A stretch of DNA of 15,334 nucleotides, from assembly GCA_021793935.1 (NCBI GenBank), contig JAJYRV010000019.1, positions 1 to 15,334 on the forward strand, written 5' to 3'. The position numbers and the translations under genes are program-made. Of the stretch, positions 1 through 7,060 are shown piece after piece. The stretch's first letter is position 1, and every line of letters starts with the position of its first letter. The notes beneath the pieces were generated by a model. It had not been told where the DNA came from. It worked only from the letters and a program-made list of their open reading frames with translations, and made no database searches. Source of the stretch: Actinomycetes bacterium. Its GTDB lineage: Bacteria; Actinomycetota; Actinomycetes; Actinomycetales; Beutenbergiaceae.

Positions 1-514
1 GGTGTTCCTTCTTCGTGTCGACCACCCAGACGGCGGCCGGCGTGCGGGTCATGTCCCGGACCCCGCCGAGGGTCTTGACGAGCTTGTCCCGCTCGCGGCG
101 CTGCATGAGCAGCTCCTTCTTCGTGAATGCCGAGGAGGCGACGTCATCGAAGTCGACCTCTTCGAGCTCCTTGAGGCGCTGGAGCCGGCCGGACATCGTG
201 GCGAAGTTCGTGAGCATCCCCCCGAGCCAGCGCTGGTTCACGTACGGCATGCCGACCCGGGTGGCCTGTTCGGCCACGGCTTCCTGGGCCTGCTTCTTGG
301 TTCCCACGAACAGGATGGAGCCACCGCGGGAAACGGTGCTCTTCACGAAGTCGTAGGCGCGGTCGATCTCTTCGAGTGACTGCTGGAGGTCAATGATGTA
401 GATGCCGTTGCGCTCGGTGACGATGAACCGCTTCATCTTCGGGTTCCACCGGCGGGTCTGGTGCCCGAAGTGGACACCACTTTCCAGCAGTTGGCGCATG
501 GTGACAACAGCCAT
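1..514 (-). CDS. rpsB: 30S ribosomal protein S2 (5' part only)
   Basis: This is the N-terminal 171 codons of ribosomal protein S2, a small-subunit protein bound near S1 and required for translation initiation. The protein starts [20 protein letters not shown], the classic S2 opening. It continues through [11 protein letters not shown], the IYIIDLQQS segment, [21 protein letters not shown] and [10 protein letters not shown], all S2 hallmarks. The ATG at 514-512 is preceded by AAAGGA at 528-523, spaced 8 nt, which fixes the start. The gene runs off the left edge, so roughly the last third of a typical S2 is missing. In actinobacteria tsf normally follows downstream, here outside the window. The gene is divergent from xerC and has a structured leader, described separately. 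Identification is essentially certain. Confidence 0.98.
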   Translation of the reverse strand, partial: MAVVTMRQLLESGVHFGHQTRRWNPKMKRFIVTERNGIYIIDLQQSLEEIDRAYDFVKSTVSRGGSILFVGTKKQAQEAVAEQATRVGMPYVNQRWLGGMLTNFATMSGRLQRLKELEEVDFDDVASSAFTKKELLMQRRERDKLVKTLGGVRDMTRTPAAVWVVDTKKEH

Positions 515-531
515 GGCGTGTTTCCTTTCGC

Positions 532-560
532 GCGCGGAATCGCCTGTGGCAATTCCGCGC
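532..560 (-). promoter_or_regulatory. Hairpin abutting the rpsB ribosome binding site
   Basis: In the rpsB transcript, GCGCGGAAUUGCC (560-548) pairs with GGCGAUUCCGCGC (544-532) around an ACA loop, giving 13 consecutive pairs with one G-U wobble. The equivalent plus-strand sequence has a C-A mismatch at that position, so the stem is complete only in rpsB mRNA. The 3' foot of the stem lies 3 nt before the AAAGGA ribosome binding site (528-523). Such a position suits control of ribosome access, for example autoregulation by S2, which is known for the rpsB leader of gammaproteobacteria. Whether this actinobacterial hairpin does the same is inference. It could instead be a simple stability element. 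Confidence 0.6.
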
Positions 561-565
561 AGATG

Positions 566-621
566 GTGCGCCGCGCGGGGCGCGGCACGGTTTTCGGTTA
601 CTAACTGGCCTCGCGGCCGTT
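566..621 (-). promoter_or_regulatory. Two upstream hairpins in the rpsB leader
   Basis: Upstream of the main hairpin the rpsB leader can form two more stems. At 621-603 (minus strand) AAC-GGCC is closed by a GCGA loop, a GNRA-type tetraloop, and pairs with GGCC-a-GTT with one bulged A. At 588-566 GTGC-CGCG pairs with CGCG-gc-GCAC with a two-base bulge and a GC-rich loop. Together with the hairpin at 532-560 they make a compact, structured leader. GC-rich DNA makes short stems common, so the individual stems are less secure than the 13-bp one. No role can be read from sequence alone. Confidence 0.4.
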
Positions 622-902
622 CCTGGCATCCGCGCCGAGCAGCACCTTTCGGACCAACGCCCCTCGGCCCACCTTGCCCGTGGCGTGGTGGTATGCGGAC
701 ACGCGATGTCAGCCCCGTTCGCTCCCCCGGCGGGCGGGAGGCGCACACGACTGCTCCCCTAGCCTATCGCAATTGGTTTCCATAGCAGAATGGTTGCCGG
801 GGGCCCGGGATGTGATCTTCGTCCGGTTCTGCCCCGCAACTCAGTGCAGTCTAGCGGCGTGTATTCGCCTCCTCCACCCGTTTCCGCGGCACAGTAGGAG
901 CT
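622..902. other. Divergent rpsB/xerC intergenic region
   Basis: This stretch has no convincing gene; the open frames crossing it look like composition artefacts. It must carry the promoters of rpsB (minus) and xerC (plus). A TANNNT-type hexamer, TAGGCT, lies on the minus strand at 766-761 and could be an rpsB -10 element, but no good -35 partner is visible and it would imply a leader of about 240 nt. A TTGACA-like CTGACA occurs on the minus strand near 710, with no correctly spaced -10. For xerC the only clear signal is AGTAGGAG at 892-899, four bases before ATG, the ribosome binding site. Confidence 0.35.
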
Positions 903-1862
903 ATGGCGGATTCGGTGTCCCTGCGCCCCGGCGACGTGCAGGTGTTGGAGGAGTTCTATTCCCACCTCGTCGCCGGCCGTGGGTTGTCCGAGCACACCGG
1001 CCGGGCCTATTACACCGATATCGCCTCACTCCTCGCGGAACTGCCGGCGGTGGAGGGCGAGGAGGAGCGCACGGACCTGCAGGAATTGGACCTGCTCATG
1101 CTCCGCTCGTGGCTTGCCGAGCTCAGCCGTCAGGGCCGCGCGCGGGCCACCCTCGCGCGCCGAGCCGCGGCGGCGCGGGCGTTCACCGCGTGGTGCCATT
1201 CCCGGGGACTGCTCGCCTCGGATCCCGGTCAGCGCCTGCTCGCCCCCCGGCCGGACTCGGTGCTGCCGGCGGTACTCCCCCCATCCGACATTGATCAGGC
1301 CCTCACCTTCGCCGCGGAGGAAGCCCAGCGGCTTCGGCAGGAGGGCGATTCCCGCGCCGCCGCCCGTGCGGCGCGGGATTGGGCGATCGTGGAGATGCTC
1401 TACGCAACCGGGGTCCGGGTGAGCGAACTCGCTGGGCTCAACCGGGCCGACGTCGATCCCGGCACGCGGCTCGTCCGGGTGCTCGGTAAGGGCGGGGCGG
1501 AGCGGATGGTGCCGTACGGCGCGCCGGCGCAGCGGGCCCTCGAGGCCTGGCTCGAGGTGCGGGAGGAGTTCGCGACCGCGCGCAGCGCAGAGGCGTTGTT
1601 CCTCGGCGCACGCGGGGGCCGGTTCGGGGTGCGCGGTATCCGCGAGCGAGTGCAGGCGCTCATGGTGGCCGCCGGGGTGCCGGAGGTCTCTCCGCACGCG
1701 CTGCGCCACTCCGCCGCGACCCACCTGTTGGAGGGCGGGGCGGATCTGCGCGCGGTGCAGGAGGTGCTCGGACACTCCTCCCTCTCCACCACCCAGCGGT
1801 ACACCCACGTCAGCGGCGAGCGCCTCCGCGCGGCCTTCACCCAGGCCCATCCCCGCGCCTGA
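903..1862 (+). CDS. xerC: Tyrosine recombinase XerC
   Basis: This 319-residue tyrosine recombinase most likely resolves chromosome dimers at dif during division, working in the cytoplasm with a XerD partner encoded elsewhere. The N-terminal SAM-like core-binding domain spans about residues 10-105 and includes the segment GRGLSEHTGRAYYTDI. The catalytic domain spans about 125-315 with all expected residues: R172 (ATGVRVSEL), K196 (GKGGAERMV), H265 and R268 (HALRHSAATHLLEGG), H291 (LGHSSLSTTQ) and nucleophile Y300 (RYTHV). Length matches Xer proteins (about 300). The start is set by AGTAGGAG just upstream. Position beside rpsB and dprA is the usual actinobacterial xerC site, but the gene points away from dprA, which is unusual (see findings). 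A phage integrase is unlikely given this context. Confidence 0.93.
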   Translation: MADSVSLRPGDVQVLEEFYSHLVAGRGLSEHTGRAYYTDIASLLAELPAVEGEEERTDLQELDLLMLRSWLAELSRQGRARATLARRAAAARAFTAWCHSRGLLASDPGQRLLAPRPDSVLPAVLPPSDIDQALTFAAEEAQRLRQEGDSRAAARAARDWAIVEMLYATGVRVSELAGLNRADVDPGTRLVRVLGKGGAERMVPYGAPAQRALEAWLEVREEFATARSAEALFLGARGGRFGVRGIRERVQALMVAAGVPEVSPHALRHSAATHLLEGGADLRAVQEVLGHSSLSTTQRYTHVSGERLRAAFTQAHPRA

Positions 1863-1888
1863 TCGCGCCGCCGGCGGAGGCGGGCATC

Positions 1889-2437
1889 TCACCACGGTTC
1901 GGGTGGATACAACCGGATCACGGGCGGGCGCAGCAGGCGCAGGGGGTCGATGTATTCCTTCGGCCCGGTCCGTGCTCCCCAATGCAGGCACGGGCCGGGG
2001 CAGTGCGCGTTTCCTTCGTGGAGCGATCCGATCGGTTGCCCGCGCTCGACGGATTCCCCGGCACTCACCGTCGGCTCGACCGGCTCGTAGGTGGTGCGGA
2101 TGCCGACCGGGTGGTCGATGCTCACCAGCGGCCGGTCGACGACGACCCCGGCGAACGCGACCGTTCCCTCCCCCGCCGCCCGCACCTCCTCACCGACCGT
2201 TGCGGAGAGGTCAACCCCTCGATGGCCTGAAAGCCAGGCCTGCTCGGGCGGGTCGAAGGCGCGGATGACCCCGCCCTCGACGGGTGGGGAGAACAGTGCC
2301 TGCCCCGGCCTCGGCGAGGTCTCGTCAGGCGCCTCGCTCGCCGCGGGTATTGGCGCGATGAGGAGGTAGATCGCCGCGAGGATCACCATCGAGGCCGCGC
2401 GCGTGGCCGGGCGGCGCCTCACGGGCGGCGTTTCCAT
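1889..2437 (-). CDS. Secreted M23-family (LytM-like) peptidase homologue
   Basis: This is a 182-residue exported protein with a LytM/peptidase M23 fold; family members cut or bind peptidoglycan peptides outside the membrane. Residues about 15-32 are a hydrophobic signal segment after an Arg-rich N terminus, with plausible cleavage near PAASEA. The M23 domain covers about 48-170: HRGVDL gives the HxxxD zinc pair (H72, D76), and CLHWGAR replaces the usual HxH motif, keeping H152 but putting C150 where the first His normally lies. C146 and C150 could form a disulfide. My recollection is that the CLHWG form is common in the actinobacterial protein beside rpsB, so it may be a non-canonical or inactive enzyme. 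AAGGAGG precedes the ATG. The start overlaps the end of dprA by 19 nt, suggesting translational coupling. Confidence 0.85.
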   Translation of the reverse strand: METPPVRRRPATRAASMVILAAIYLLIAPIPAASEAPDETSPRPGQALFSPPVEGGVIRAFDPPEQAWLSGHRGVDLSATVGEEVRAAGEGTVAFAGVVVDRPLVSIDHPVGIRTTYEPVEPTVSAGESVERGQPIGSLHEGNAHCPGPCLHWGARTGPKEYIDPLRLLRPPVIRLYPPEPW

Positions 2438-3558
2438 TGCCCTCCTTCCCGTTTGATCCGTCCCGCGAGCTGCAGCGTGCCGAGCGCGCGCACCACCGTC
2501 TTGGGTGCGAGCCCGGCGACGTGAACGAGAGCGTCCGTCGTCGTTCCCGAACGGGCGGGAAAGGCATCGAGCACGCGCGCGGCCTCGTCATCCAGACCAT
2601 CAAGGAACCCCTCCTGAGTAGTCTGCGGGTCGGGGTCGGGCGCGAGCGGCCCGGCGAGTTCGAGCATTTCGCCCGCATCGGTGACGCACACGGCCATCCC
2701 GTCCCGGAGCAGGCGATGGCAACCGGCGGAGGCCATCGACGTGACCGGCCCGGGTACCGCCCCGACGGGTCGCATCAGGTCAGCGGCATGGCGGGCGGTG
2801 CTCAGCGCCCCGCTGCGCCACGATGCTTCGACGACGACGACCGCCGTGGAGAGCGCGGCGATGAGCCGGTTGCGCATGAGGAAGCGCTGGCGCATCGGCG
2901 CACTCCCGGGTGGCGCTTCAGACACGACGGCGCCGCTTTCACAGACCCGCCCGAGCAGGTCGGTGTGGGCAACGGGGTAGAACCGGTCGACGCCGCCGGC
3001 CTGGAACGCGATCGTCGCGCTCCCGTTCGCGAGCGCGGCCCGGTGGGCGGCGGCGTCGATCCCAAAGGCGCCCCCGGAGATGACGGTGAGCCCCGCCTGG
3101 CTCGCGCCGCTGCCGAGTTCTTGTGCGATCCGTTCCCCGTACCGCGTGCATGCCCGCGCCCCGACGATCCCCACTCCCGCCCGGTTCAGGGCTCGCGCGT
3201 CGCCGCGCACCCACAGGCACAGCGGCGCGCGTTCACCGAGGTCGTGGAGCTGCGTGGGCCAGCGCGGGTCCCGCGCGGTGAGCACCGCCCCGCCCAGTCC
3301 GGTGATCACGGAGTACTCCCGGCGGGGATCGAGCCCGGAGAGCCGGGCGCGCCAATTGCTGGCCGTCTTCTCCCACCGTGGATCCGGCGGCGCGCCGGGC
3401 GGGCTGGTCGCCGAGGTGGTTGCCAGCCAATCGAAGGCGGGCACCGCCCCGAGCGCGCGGATGAGGGTGTGCGCGACCGTATCCCCGGGTTCGGTGATTC
3501 GGCTCCAGGCGATGTGGGCGAGGAGGTCGTTGCTCGGTTCGCCGGTGTCAGAGCCCAT
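2419..3558 (-). CDS. dprA: DNA-processing protein DprA
   Basis: DprA (379 residues) binds incoming single-stranded DNA in the cytoplasm and loads RecA during natural transformation; it is also retained in many species not known to be competent. The Rossmann-fold core runs from about residue 80 to 290. Landmarks are IVGARACTRYGERIA (131-145), ISGGAFGIDAAAH (160-172), GGVDRFYP (188-195), RNRLIAALS (229-237) and EASWRSGALSTARHA (244-258). The C-terminal part (about 320-379) resembles the DprA winged-helix domain (TTTDALVHVAGLAPKTVVRALGTL region). GGAGG five bases upstream of the ATG supports the start. It overlaps the comM end by 11 nt and the M23 gene start by 19 nt, so it sits inside one operon. 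In the RNRLIA motif the usual preceding proline-containing FP is replaced by FLM, a minor difference. Confidence 0.95.
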   Translation of the reverse strand: MGSDTGEPSNDLLAHIAWSRITEPGDTVAHTLIRALGAVPAFDWLATTSATSPPGAPPDPRWEKTASNWRARLSGLDPRREYSVITGLGGAVLTARDPRWPTQLHDLGERAPLCLWVRGDARALNRAGVGIVGARACTRYGERIAQELGSGASQAGLTVISGGAFGIDAAAHRAALANGSATIAFQAGGVDRFYPVAHTDLLGRVCESGAVVSEAPPGSAPMRQRFLMRNRLIAALSTAVVVVEASWRSGALSTARHAADLMRPVGAVPGPVTSMASAGCHRLLRDGMAVCVTDAGEMLELAGPLAPDPDPQTTQEGFLDGLDDEAARVLDAFPARSGTTTDALVHVAGLAPKTVVRALGTLQLAGRIKREGGQWKRRP

Positions 3559-5077
3559 GGTCGCCTCCGGAACGGAGCGTCACGGCCATCGCGAGGTCGT
3601 CTTCGGTGGGTACGTGCTGCTCGGCGAGGTCGGCGAGCGTCCAGGCGAGCCGCAGCGCCCGATCGATGCCTCGCAGCGACATCCGGCCCTCATTCATGTA
3701 CGCCTCCAGGGTCTGCAGCAAGTTCGGGGCGTGGTGGCGGGTGTGGTGGCGATACCAGGCCCCCGGCACGTGCGCGTTCAGCCGCCAGGGCGTGTGCCGG
3801 AGCCGGCGGCGGGCGCGAGCCTGCGCCGCCTCCACCCGCGAGCGCACCACGCGCGAGGGTTCGGCGTGGGTCTCCCGGGTTCCGCGCACGCGTTCGACCT
3901 CGACCCGGATATCGATTCGATCCAGAAGGGGGCCGCTCAACCGGTTCTGGTACCGGCGGCGCCGTTGCGCCGTACACGTGCATTCGAGTCCCTTCCCGCT
4001 GCCCTTTCCGCACGGGCAGGGGTTCGCCGCGAGGATCAGTTGGAACCGCGCCGGGTAGGTCGCGACCCCGTAGGAGCGGTGGATCTTCACCTCGCCCTCC
4101 TCCAAGGGTTGCCGCAACGCGTCGAGCACCCGGGGAGAGAACTCCGGACACTCATCCAGGAACAACACGCCCAGGTGGGCGCGGGAGGCCGCGCCCGGCC
4201 GGGGCATCCCCGATCCCCCGCCGATAAGTGCGGCCATCGTCGCTGAGTGGTGCGGCGCCTCGAACGGGGGTCGGCGAATGAGTCCGCTGCCGTTCAGGGT
4301 TCCGGCGACCGAGTGCACCGAGGTGACCGTGATCGCCTCCCGCGTGCGGAGATCGGGAAGGATTCCTGGCAGCCGGGCGGCGAGCATGGTTTTGCCGACG
4401 CCCGGCGGCCCGGTCAGGTACACATGATGCCCGCCCGCCGCAGCGACTTCGAGGGCAGCGCGGGCCTCGTGTTGACCGATGAGATCGGCCAGGTCCGGCG
4501 GGTCAGCGGCAGGCAACGGATCGCTGTTCCCCTCGGGCGGGGCCTCCCGGGGCAGGTCAGGGGGTTCTGCGAGACCGCCGAGGTGGTGGACCACCTCGGC
4601 CAGGTGGGTGACCCCCTCGATGTTGGCGCGGGGGATCAACGAGGCTTCTGCCGCGTTGGCGCGGGGCACGAGGATCCTGGAGAACCCCGCCTTCACGGCG
4701 GCGCTGACGATCGGCAGTACCCCGCGGACGGGGTGGATCCTGCCGTCGAGCCCCAGCTCGCCGATGAACACCAGCTCTTCGTCGAGCCGCACGAGGCGCT
4801 CGGCCCGGAGGATCGCGATAGCGATCGCGACGTCAAAAACCGACCCCGCCTTCGGCACGTCCGCCGGGTTGAGGCCGACGGTGATCCGGCGGCGCGGGAA
4901 GGTGATTCCGCAGCTCTCGATCGCGGCGCGCACCCGGTCTCGTGCCTCGCTCAACGAGGCGTCGGGCAGCCCGACGAGTTTGAACGCGGGCAGCCCGTTC
5001 GCGGTGTGCGCTTCCACCCCGATCATCGCGCCGTCGAGCCCGCTGAGGGTCACGGCCTGGCTTCGTCCGATGCTCAT
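3548..5077 (-). CDS. comM: YifB/ComM-type Mg-chelatase-like AAA+ ATPase
   Basis: This 509-residue protein belongs to the ComM/YifB family. In Vibrio, ComM is a hexameric helicase that promotes branch migration when transformed DNA is integrated; whether this species is competent is unknown. The N-terminal ChlI-like domain (1-170) includes LVGLPDASLSEARDRVRAA (34-52) and GLNPADVPKAGS. The AAA+ core has Walker A GPPGVGKT (223-230), Walker B VLFLDE (304-309) and the LLDRIDI segment (384-390). A cysteine cluster NPCPCG with two more Cys at 366 and 368 lies between, typical of this family. The C-terminal Mg-chelatase subunit domain ends the protein. GGAGG seven bases before the ATG supports the start. 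The start overlaps the yraN stop as ATGA and the 3' end overlaps dprA by 11 nt. Confidence 0.95.
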   Translation of the reverse strand: MSIGRSQAVTLSGLDGAMIGVEAHTANGLPAFKLVGLPDASLSEARDRVRAAIESCGITFPRRRITVGLNPADVPKAGSVFDVAIAIAILRAERLVRLDEELVFIGELGLDGRIHPVRGVLPIVSAAVKAGFSRILVPRANAAEASLIPRANIEGVTHLAEVVHHLGGLAEPPDLPREAPPEGNSDPLPAADPPDLADLIGQHEARAALEVAAAGGHHVYLTGPPGVGKTMLAARLPGILPDLRTREAITVTSVHSVAGTLNGSGLIRRPPFEAPHHSATMAALIGGGSGMPRPGAASRAHLGVLFLDECPEFSPRVLDALRQPLEEGEVKIHRSYGVATYPARFQLILAANPCPCGKGSGKGLECTCTAQRRRRYQNRLSGPLLDRIDIRVEVERVRGTRETHAEPSRVVRSRVEAAQARARRRLRHTPWRLNAHVPGAWYRHHTRHHAPNLLQTLEAYMNEGRMSLRGIDRALRLAWTLADLAEQHVPTEDDLAMAVTLRSGGDHGL

Positions 5078-5427
5078 CCGACAGCCTCCACGTGGTCAAC
5101 CTCCGGCGCGCCGGGGCCGGCGAGGATCGCGAGGAGATCGAGCCGGATCCGGCCCCGGTGCGTGGGGTTCGCCGCGAGCCAGGCGCCCGCTACTCGCCGC
5201 ATCCGGGCGAGTTTCGCAGCGCTGATCGCCTCCAGGGGGTGGCCGAACCGGGTCGAGGTTCGCGTTTTCACCTCGAAGAACACGAGCGCGCCGTCGCGGG
5301 CGGCGACGATATCTACCTCCCCGCTCGCGCACCGCCAATTGACATCGACGATTCGCCAGCCTTGCCGTTCCAGCCACCGGCGCGCAAGCTCCTCACCCCA
5401 GCGGCCCACCTCATCTTTTCTTGCCAT
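5074..5427 (-). CDS. yraN: YraN family (UPF0102) nuclease-like protein
   Basis: This YraN/UPF0102 protein has a PD-(D/E)XK nuclease-like fold; its biological role is unsettled, though the fold and its fixed place beside comM and dprA suggest DNA processing. With the start chosen here it has 117 residues. The core motif is visible: E12/E13 in the first helix, GEVDIVA with D39, and FFEVKTR with E52 and K54, followed by the RIRLDLLAI strand. The frame stays open to an ATG at 5454, but GGAGG (5438-5434) sits 6 nt before the ATG at 5427, and the MARKDEVGRWGEELA opening is typical of the family, so 5427 is preferred. It is the first gene of the yraN-comM-dprA-M23 operon and overlaps comM by 4 nt. 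Confidence 0.92.
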   Translation of the reverse strand: MARKDEVGRWGEELARRWLERQGWRIVDVNWRCASGEVDIVAARDGALVFFEVKTRTSTRFGHPLEAISAAKLARMRRVAGAWLAANPTHRGRIRLDLLAILAGPGAPEVDHVEAVG

Positions 5428-5522
5428 CACGTACCTCCACCCACACGCCACCACGCCGGCGAGAAGCGCGGGGTCGCGCCGCGGCCCGTTGTGGATCGCC
5501 GCGCCGGTGTGGACGCCGGGAG

Positions 5523-5528
5523 TAACCT
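5523..5528 (+). promoter_or_regulatory. TANNNT -10 element, leaderless pattern, GNAT gene
   Basis: TAACCT ends 6 nt before the ATG at 5535, and no Shine-Dalgarno sequence lies at a usable distance (GGGAG is 13 nt away). This is the spacing expected when transcription starts at the A of the start codon, as in the many leaderless actinobacterial mRNAs. No -35 hexamer is recognisable. Prediction from sequence only. Confidence 0.45.
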
Positions 5529-5534
5529 GACGGG

Positions 5535-6086
5535 ATGAGACCCATCCCGCCGGTGCATCTTCGGTCCTTGACCGCGGCCGATGCCGGCACCTTCGCCTCG
5601 TGGGCCGAGGATGAATCGTTCTGCCACCAGGCCGAGTGGGAGCCGGGGAGGGGACGCGCGCACTACGTGGACTTCCACCGCCGGATCATCCTCGACCCGC
5701 CGGCCGAACTGCTCCGGCTGGGAGCCGTGGAATCAAGAACCGGGATGCTCGTGGGTTTCGTCGATCTCCACGGGCACTCGATGCGCACACGCGAACTCGG
5801 GTACGTCATCGGTCCCTCACCGAACTGGGGCCGGGGCCTGGGACGTGCGGCCGCGTGGGCGGGCCTCACCCGGGGATTTACCGCCCTGCGCCTGGAGCGC
5901 ATCTGGGCTGAGGCCCGGGCGTCGAATCGTGCCTCGGTGCGCATCCTGGAGAGCCTCGCGATGCGGGAAACGACGACCGGCCCGCAGCCGAATGGCCCGC
6001 AGGGGCACTCCGGGATGCGCAGGTTCGAGATCACCGCCGACGAGTTCGCCTCCCGCGACGTACCCTGGAGACATGCCCACGATTGA
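5535..6086 (+). CDS. GNAT acetyltransferase, RimJ/RimL-like
   Basis: This 183-residue protein is a GNAT N-acetyltransferase of the RimJ/RimL type, which transfers acetyl from acetyl-CoA to an amine; the substrate cannot be told from sequence. The order is right for the fold: VHLRSLTAADAGTFASWAED at the N terminus, LVGFVDLHG strand (72-80), ELGYVIGPSPNWGRGLGRAA (87-106) carrying the CoA pyrophosphate loop with pattern RGLGRA, then RLERIWAEARASNRASVRILE (119-139) with the N-x-x-S pair (N131, S134) typical of the family. It starts divergently from yraN. Its 3' end overlaps the start of the DUF2236 gene by 14 nt in another frame. No Shine-Dalgarno precedes the ATG. The last 25 residues are polar and carry no motif. 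Confidence 0.85.
   Translation: MRPIPPVHLRSLTAADAGTFASWAEDESFCHQAEWEPGRGRAHYVDFHRRIILDPPAELLRLGAVESRTGMLVGFVDLHGHSMRTRELGYVIGPSPNWGRGLGRAAAWAGLTRGFTALRLERIWAEARASNRASVRILESLAMRETTTGPQPNGPQGHSGMRRFEITADEFASRDVPWRHAHD
6061..6066 (+). promoter_or_regulatory. TANNNT -10 element inside the GNAT gene, ahead of the DUF2236 gene
   Basis: TACCCT ends 6 nt before the ATG at 6073, within the last codons of the GNAT gene. GGAG lies only 2 nt from the ATG, too close for ribosome binding. The layout matches a leaderless start, which would let the DUF2236 gene be expressed independently of the GNAT gene. It could instead be translated by coupling to the overlapping upstream gene. Confidence 0.4.
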
Positions 6087-6984
6087 TGAGCCCACCCTAA
6101 CCCACCGCGTCCAACTCGCCCTGGGGGCGAAACTGCGCGAGAAGGTCGCCGGGCCCGAGGGGGAGGCCCGGGCCCAGGAGATCTGGGGCGCGAGCGGCCC
6201 GCGCTGGTTCGTCCCCTCCGACCCGATCTGGCGGGTGCACGACGACGCATCAATGTTCATCGGCGGCATCACCGCGCTGCTCGTGCAGATGCTCCACCCG
6301 GGGGCGATGGCGGGGGTGGGCGACTTCAGCGGCTACAAGGACGACCCGTGGGGGCGGCTGCAACGCACCGCGGACTACATCGCGATGACGACATTCGGCA
6401 CCATCGAGGCGGCCGAGGCCGCGATCGGTCACGTCAAGCGGATCCACGACCGGGTCCGGGGCACCGACGCCCTCGGCCGGCCCTACTGGGGCAGCGACCC
6501 GGACCTACTGCTCTTCGTTCACGACGCCGAGATCGATTCCTTCCTACGCGCCTACCAGACCTACGGCCCGGCGCGGCTCACGCGTTCCGAGGCGGACACC
6601 TACGTCGCCCAAACCGCTAAGGCTGCGCGCCTGCTCGGGGTGGAGACCCCGCCGCTGTCGGTCGCGGAACTGCACGGGCAACTGCGCGCGTTCCGCTCCG
6701 ACCTCGTCATCACCGAATCGGCGAAGGAAGCGGCGCAGTTCGTGCTCCACACCCCGCCCGTCGCGCGCTCGGCGCGGCTGGGTTACGGGCTGCTCACCGC
6801 CGGCGGAGTCGCCCTTTTGCCAGGGTTCGCCCGGGAGATGCTCGGCCTCTCCGTCGGCCCCCGGACCGCCCACTGGATGCTCGCGCCCGCGGGGAAACTC
6901 ACGACGAGGGCCGTACGGTGGGCGCTGGGCGGCGTCGACAAATCAAAACGACTGCCGGAAGACTTTGCCGCTGCTCACGCCTAG
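6073..6984 (+). CDS. DUF2236 / MpaB-type oxygenase-like protein
   Basis: This 303-residue protein belongs to the DUF2236 (ER-bound oxygenase MpaB / latex-clearing protein related) family. Characterised relatives are b-type haem proteins that cleave carbon-carbon double bonds, such as Lcp on rubber and MpaB on a meroterpenoid; most bacterial members have no known substrate. The diagnostic run is PIWRVHDDASMFIGG (51-65), then VQMLHPGAMAGVGDFSGYKDDPWGRLQRTADYIAMTTFGT split over 71-110, then KRIHDRVRG (122-130) and a DPDLLLFVHDAE segment (142-153). Histidines H75, H125 and H150 are the family's conserved candidates for haem binding. There is no signal peptide. The start at 6073 overlaps the GNAT gene by 14 nt; the frame is open further upstream but that sequence is antisense-like to family composition and lies inside the GNAT gene. 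Confidence 0.85.
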   Translation: MPTIDEPTLTHRVQLALGAKLREKVAGPEGEARAQEIWGASGPRWFVPSDPIWRVHDDASMFIGGITALLVQMLHPGAMAGVGDFSGYKDDPWGRLQRTADYIAMTTFGTIEAAEAAIGHVKRIHDRVRGTDALGRPYWGSDPDLLLFVHDAEIDSFLRAYQTYGPARLTRSEADTYVAQTAKAARLLGVETPPLSVAELHGQLRAFRSDLVITESAKEAAQFVLHTPPVARSARLGYGLLTAGGVALLPGFAREMLGLSVGPRTAHWMLAPAGKLTTRAVRWALGGVDKSKRLPEDFAAAHA

Positions 6985-7047
6985 AACCGCCCGCGGCACC
7001 CCACTTCTCAATATTCGAGACGCATAATTTCGTTTCCGTTCCTCCCC

Positions 7048-7053
7048 TAGGGT
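7048..7053 (+). promoter_or_regulatory. TANNNT -10 element, leaderless pattern, MetE-like gene
   Basis: TAGGGT ends 7 nt before the ATG at 7061, and the intervening CGAACCC is no ribosome binding site. Upstream, 7005-7040 is a short AT-rich pocket in otherwise GC-rich DNA, which is usual for promoters. The 76-nt gap after the DUF2236 gene has room for a promoter but not for a riboswitch. Confidence 0.45.
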
Positions 7054-7060
7054 CGAACCC

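Noticed and set aside
2..379. Plus-strand open frames opposite rpsB
   Set aside because: The minus strand clearly encodes S2, which runs off the window edge; the plus frames are antisense artefacts.
1863..1888. CCGCCGGCGG palindrome between xerC and the M23 gene as a terminator
   Set aside because: The self-complementary stretch has no loop and no U tract; too weak to call.
2437..4227. 596-codon plus-strand frame opposite dprA and comM
   Set aside because: It crosses two well-supported genes and has low-complexity Arg/Gly/Pro composition only.
4820..4836. GCGATCGC-type palindromes in comM and again in the symporter gene near 9551-9568
   Set aside because: They encode repeated Ala-Ile codons and are explained by protein sequence plus GC-rich codon choice, not by a dispersed DNA element.
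6985..7047. Riboswitch (SAM or B12) ahead of the MetE-like gene
   Set aside because: Only 76 nt separate the genes, the start looks leaderless, and no B12-box or SAM-type helices are visible.
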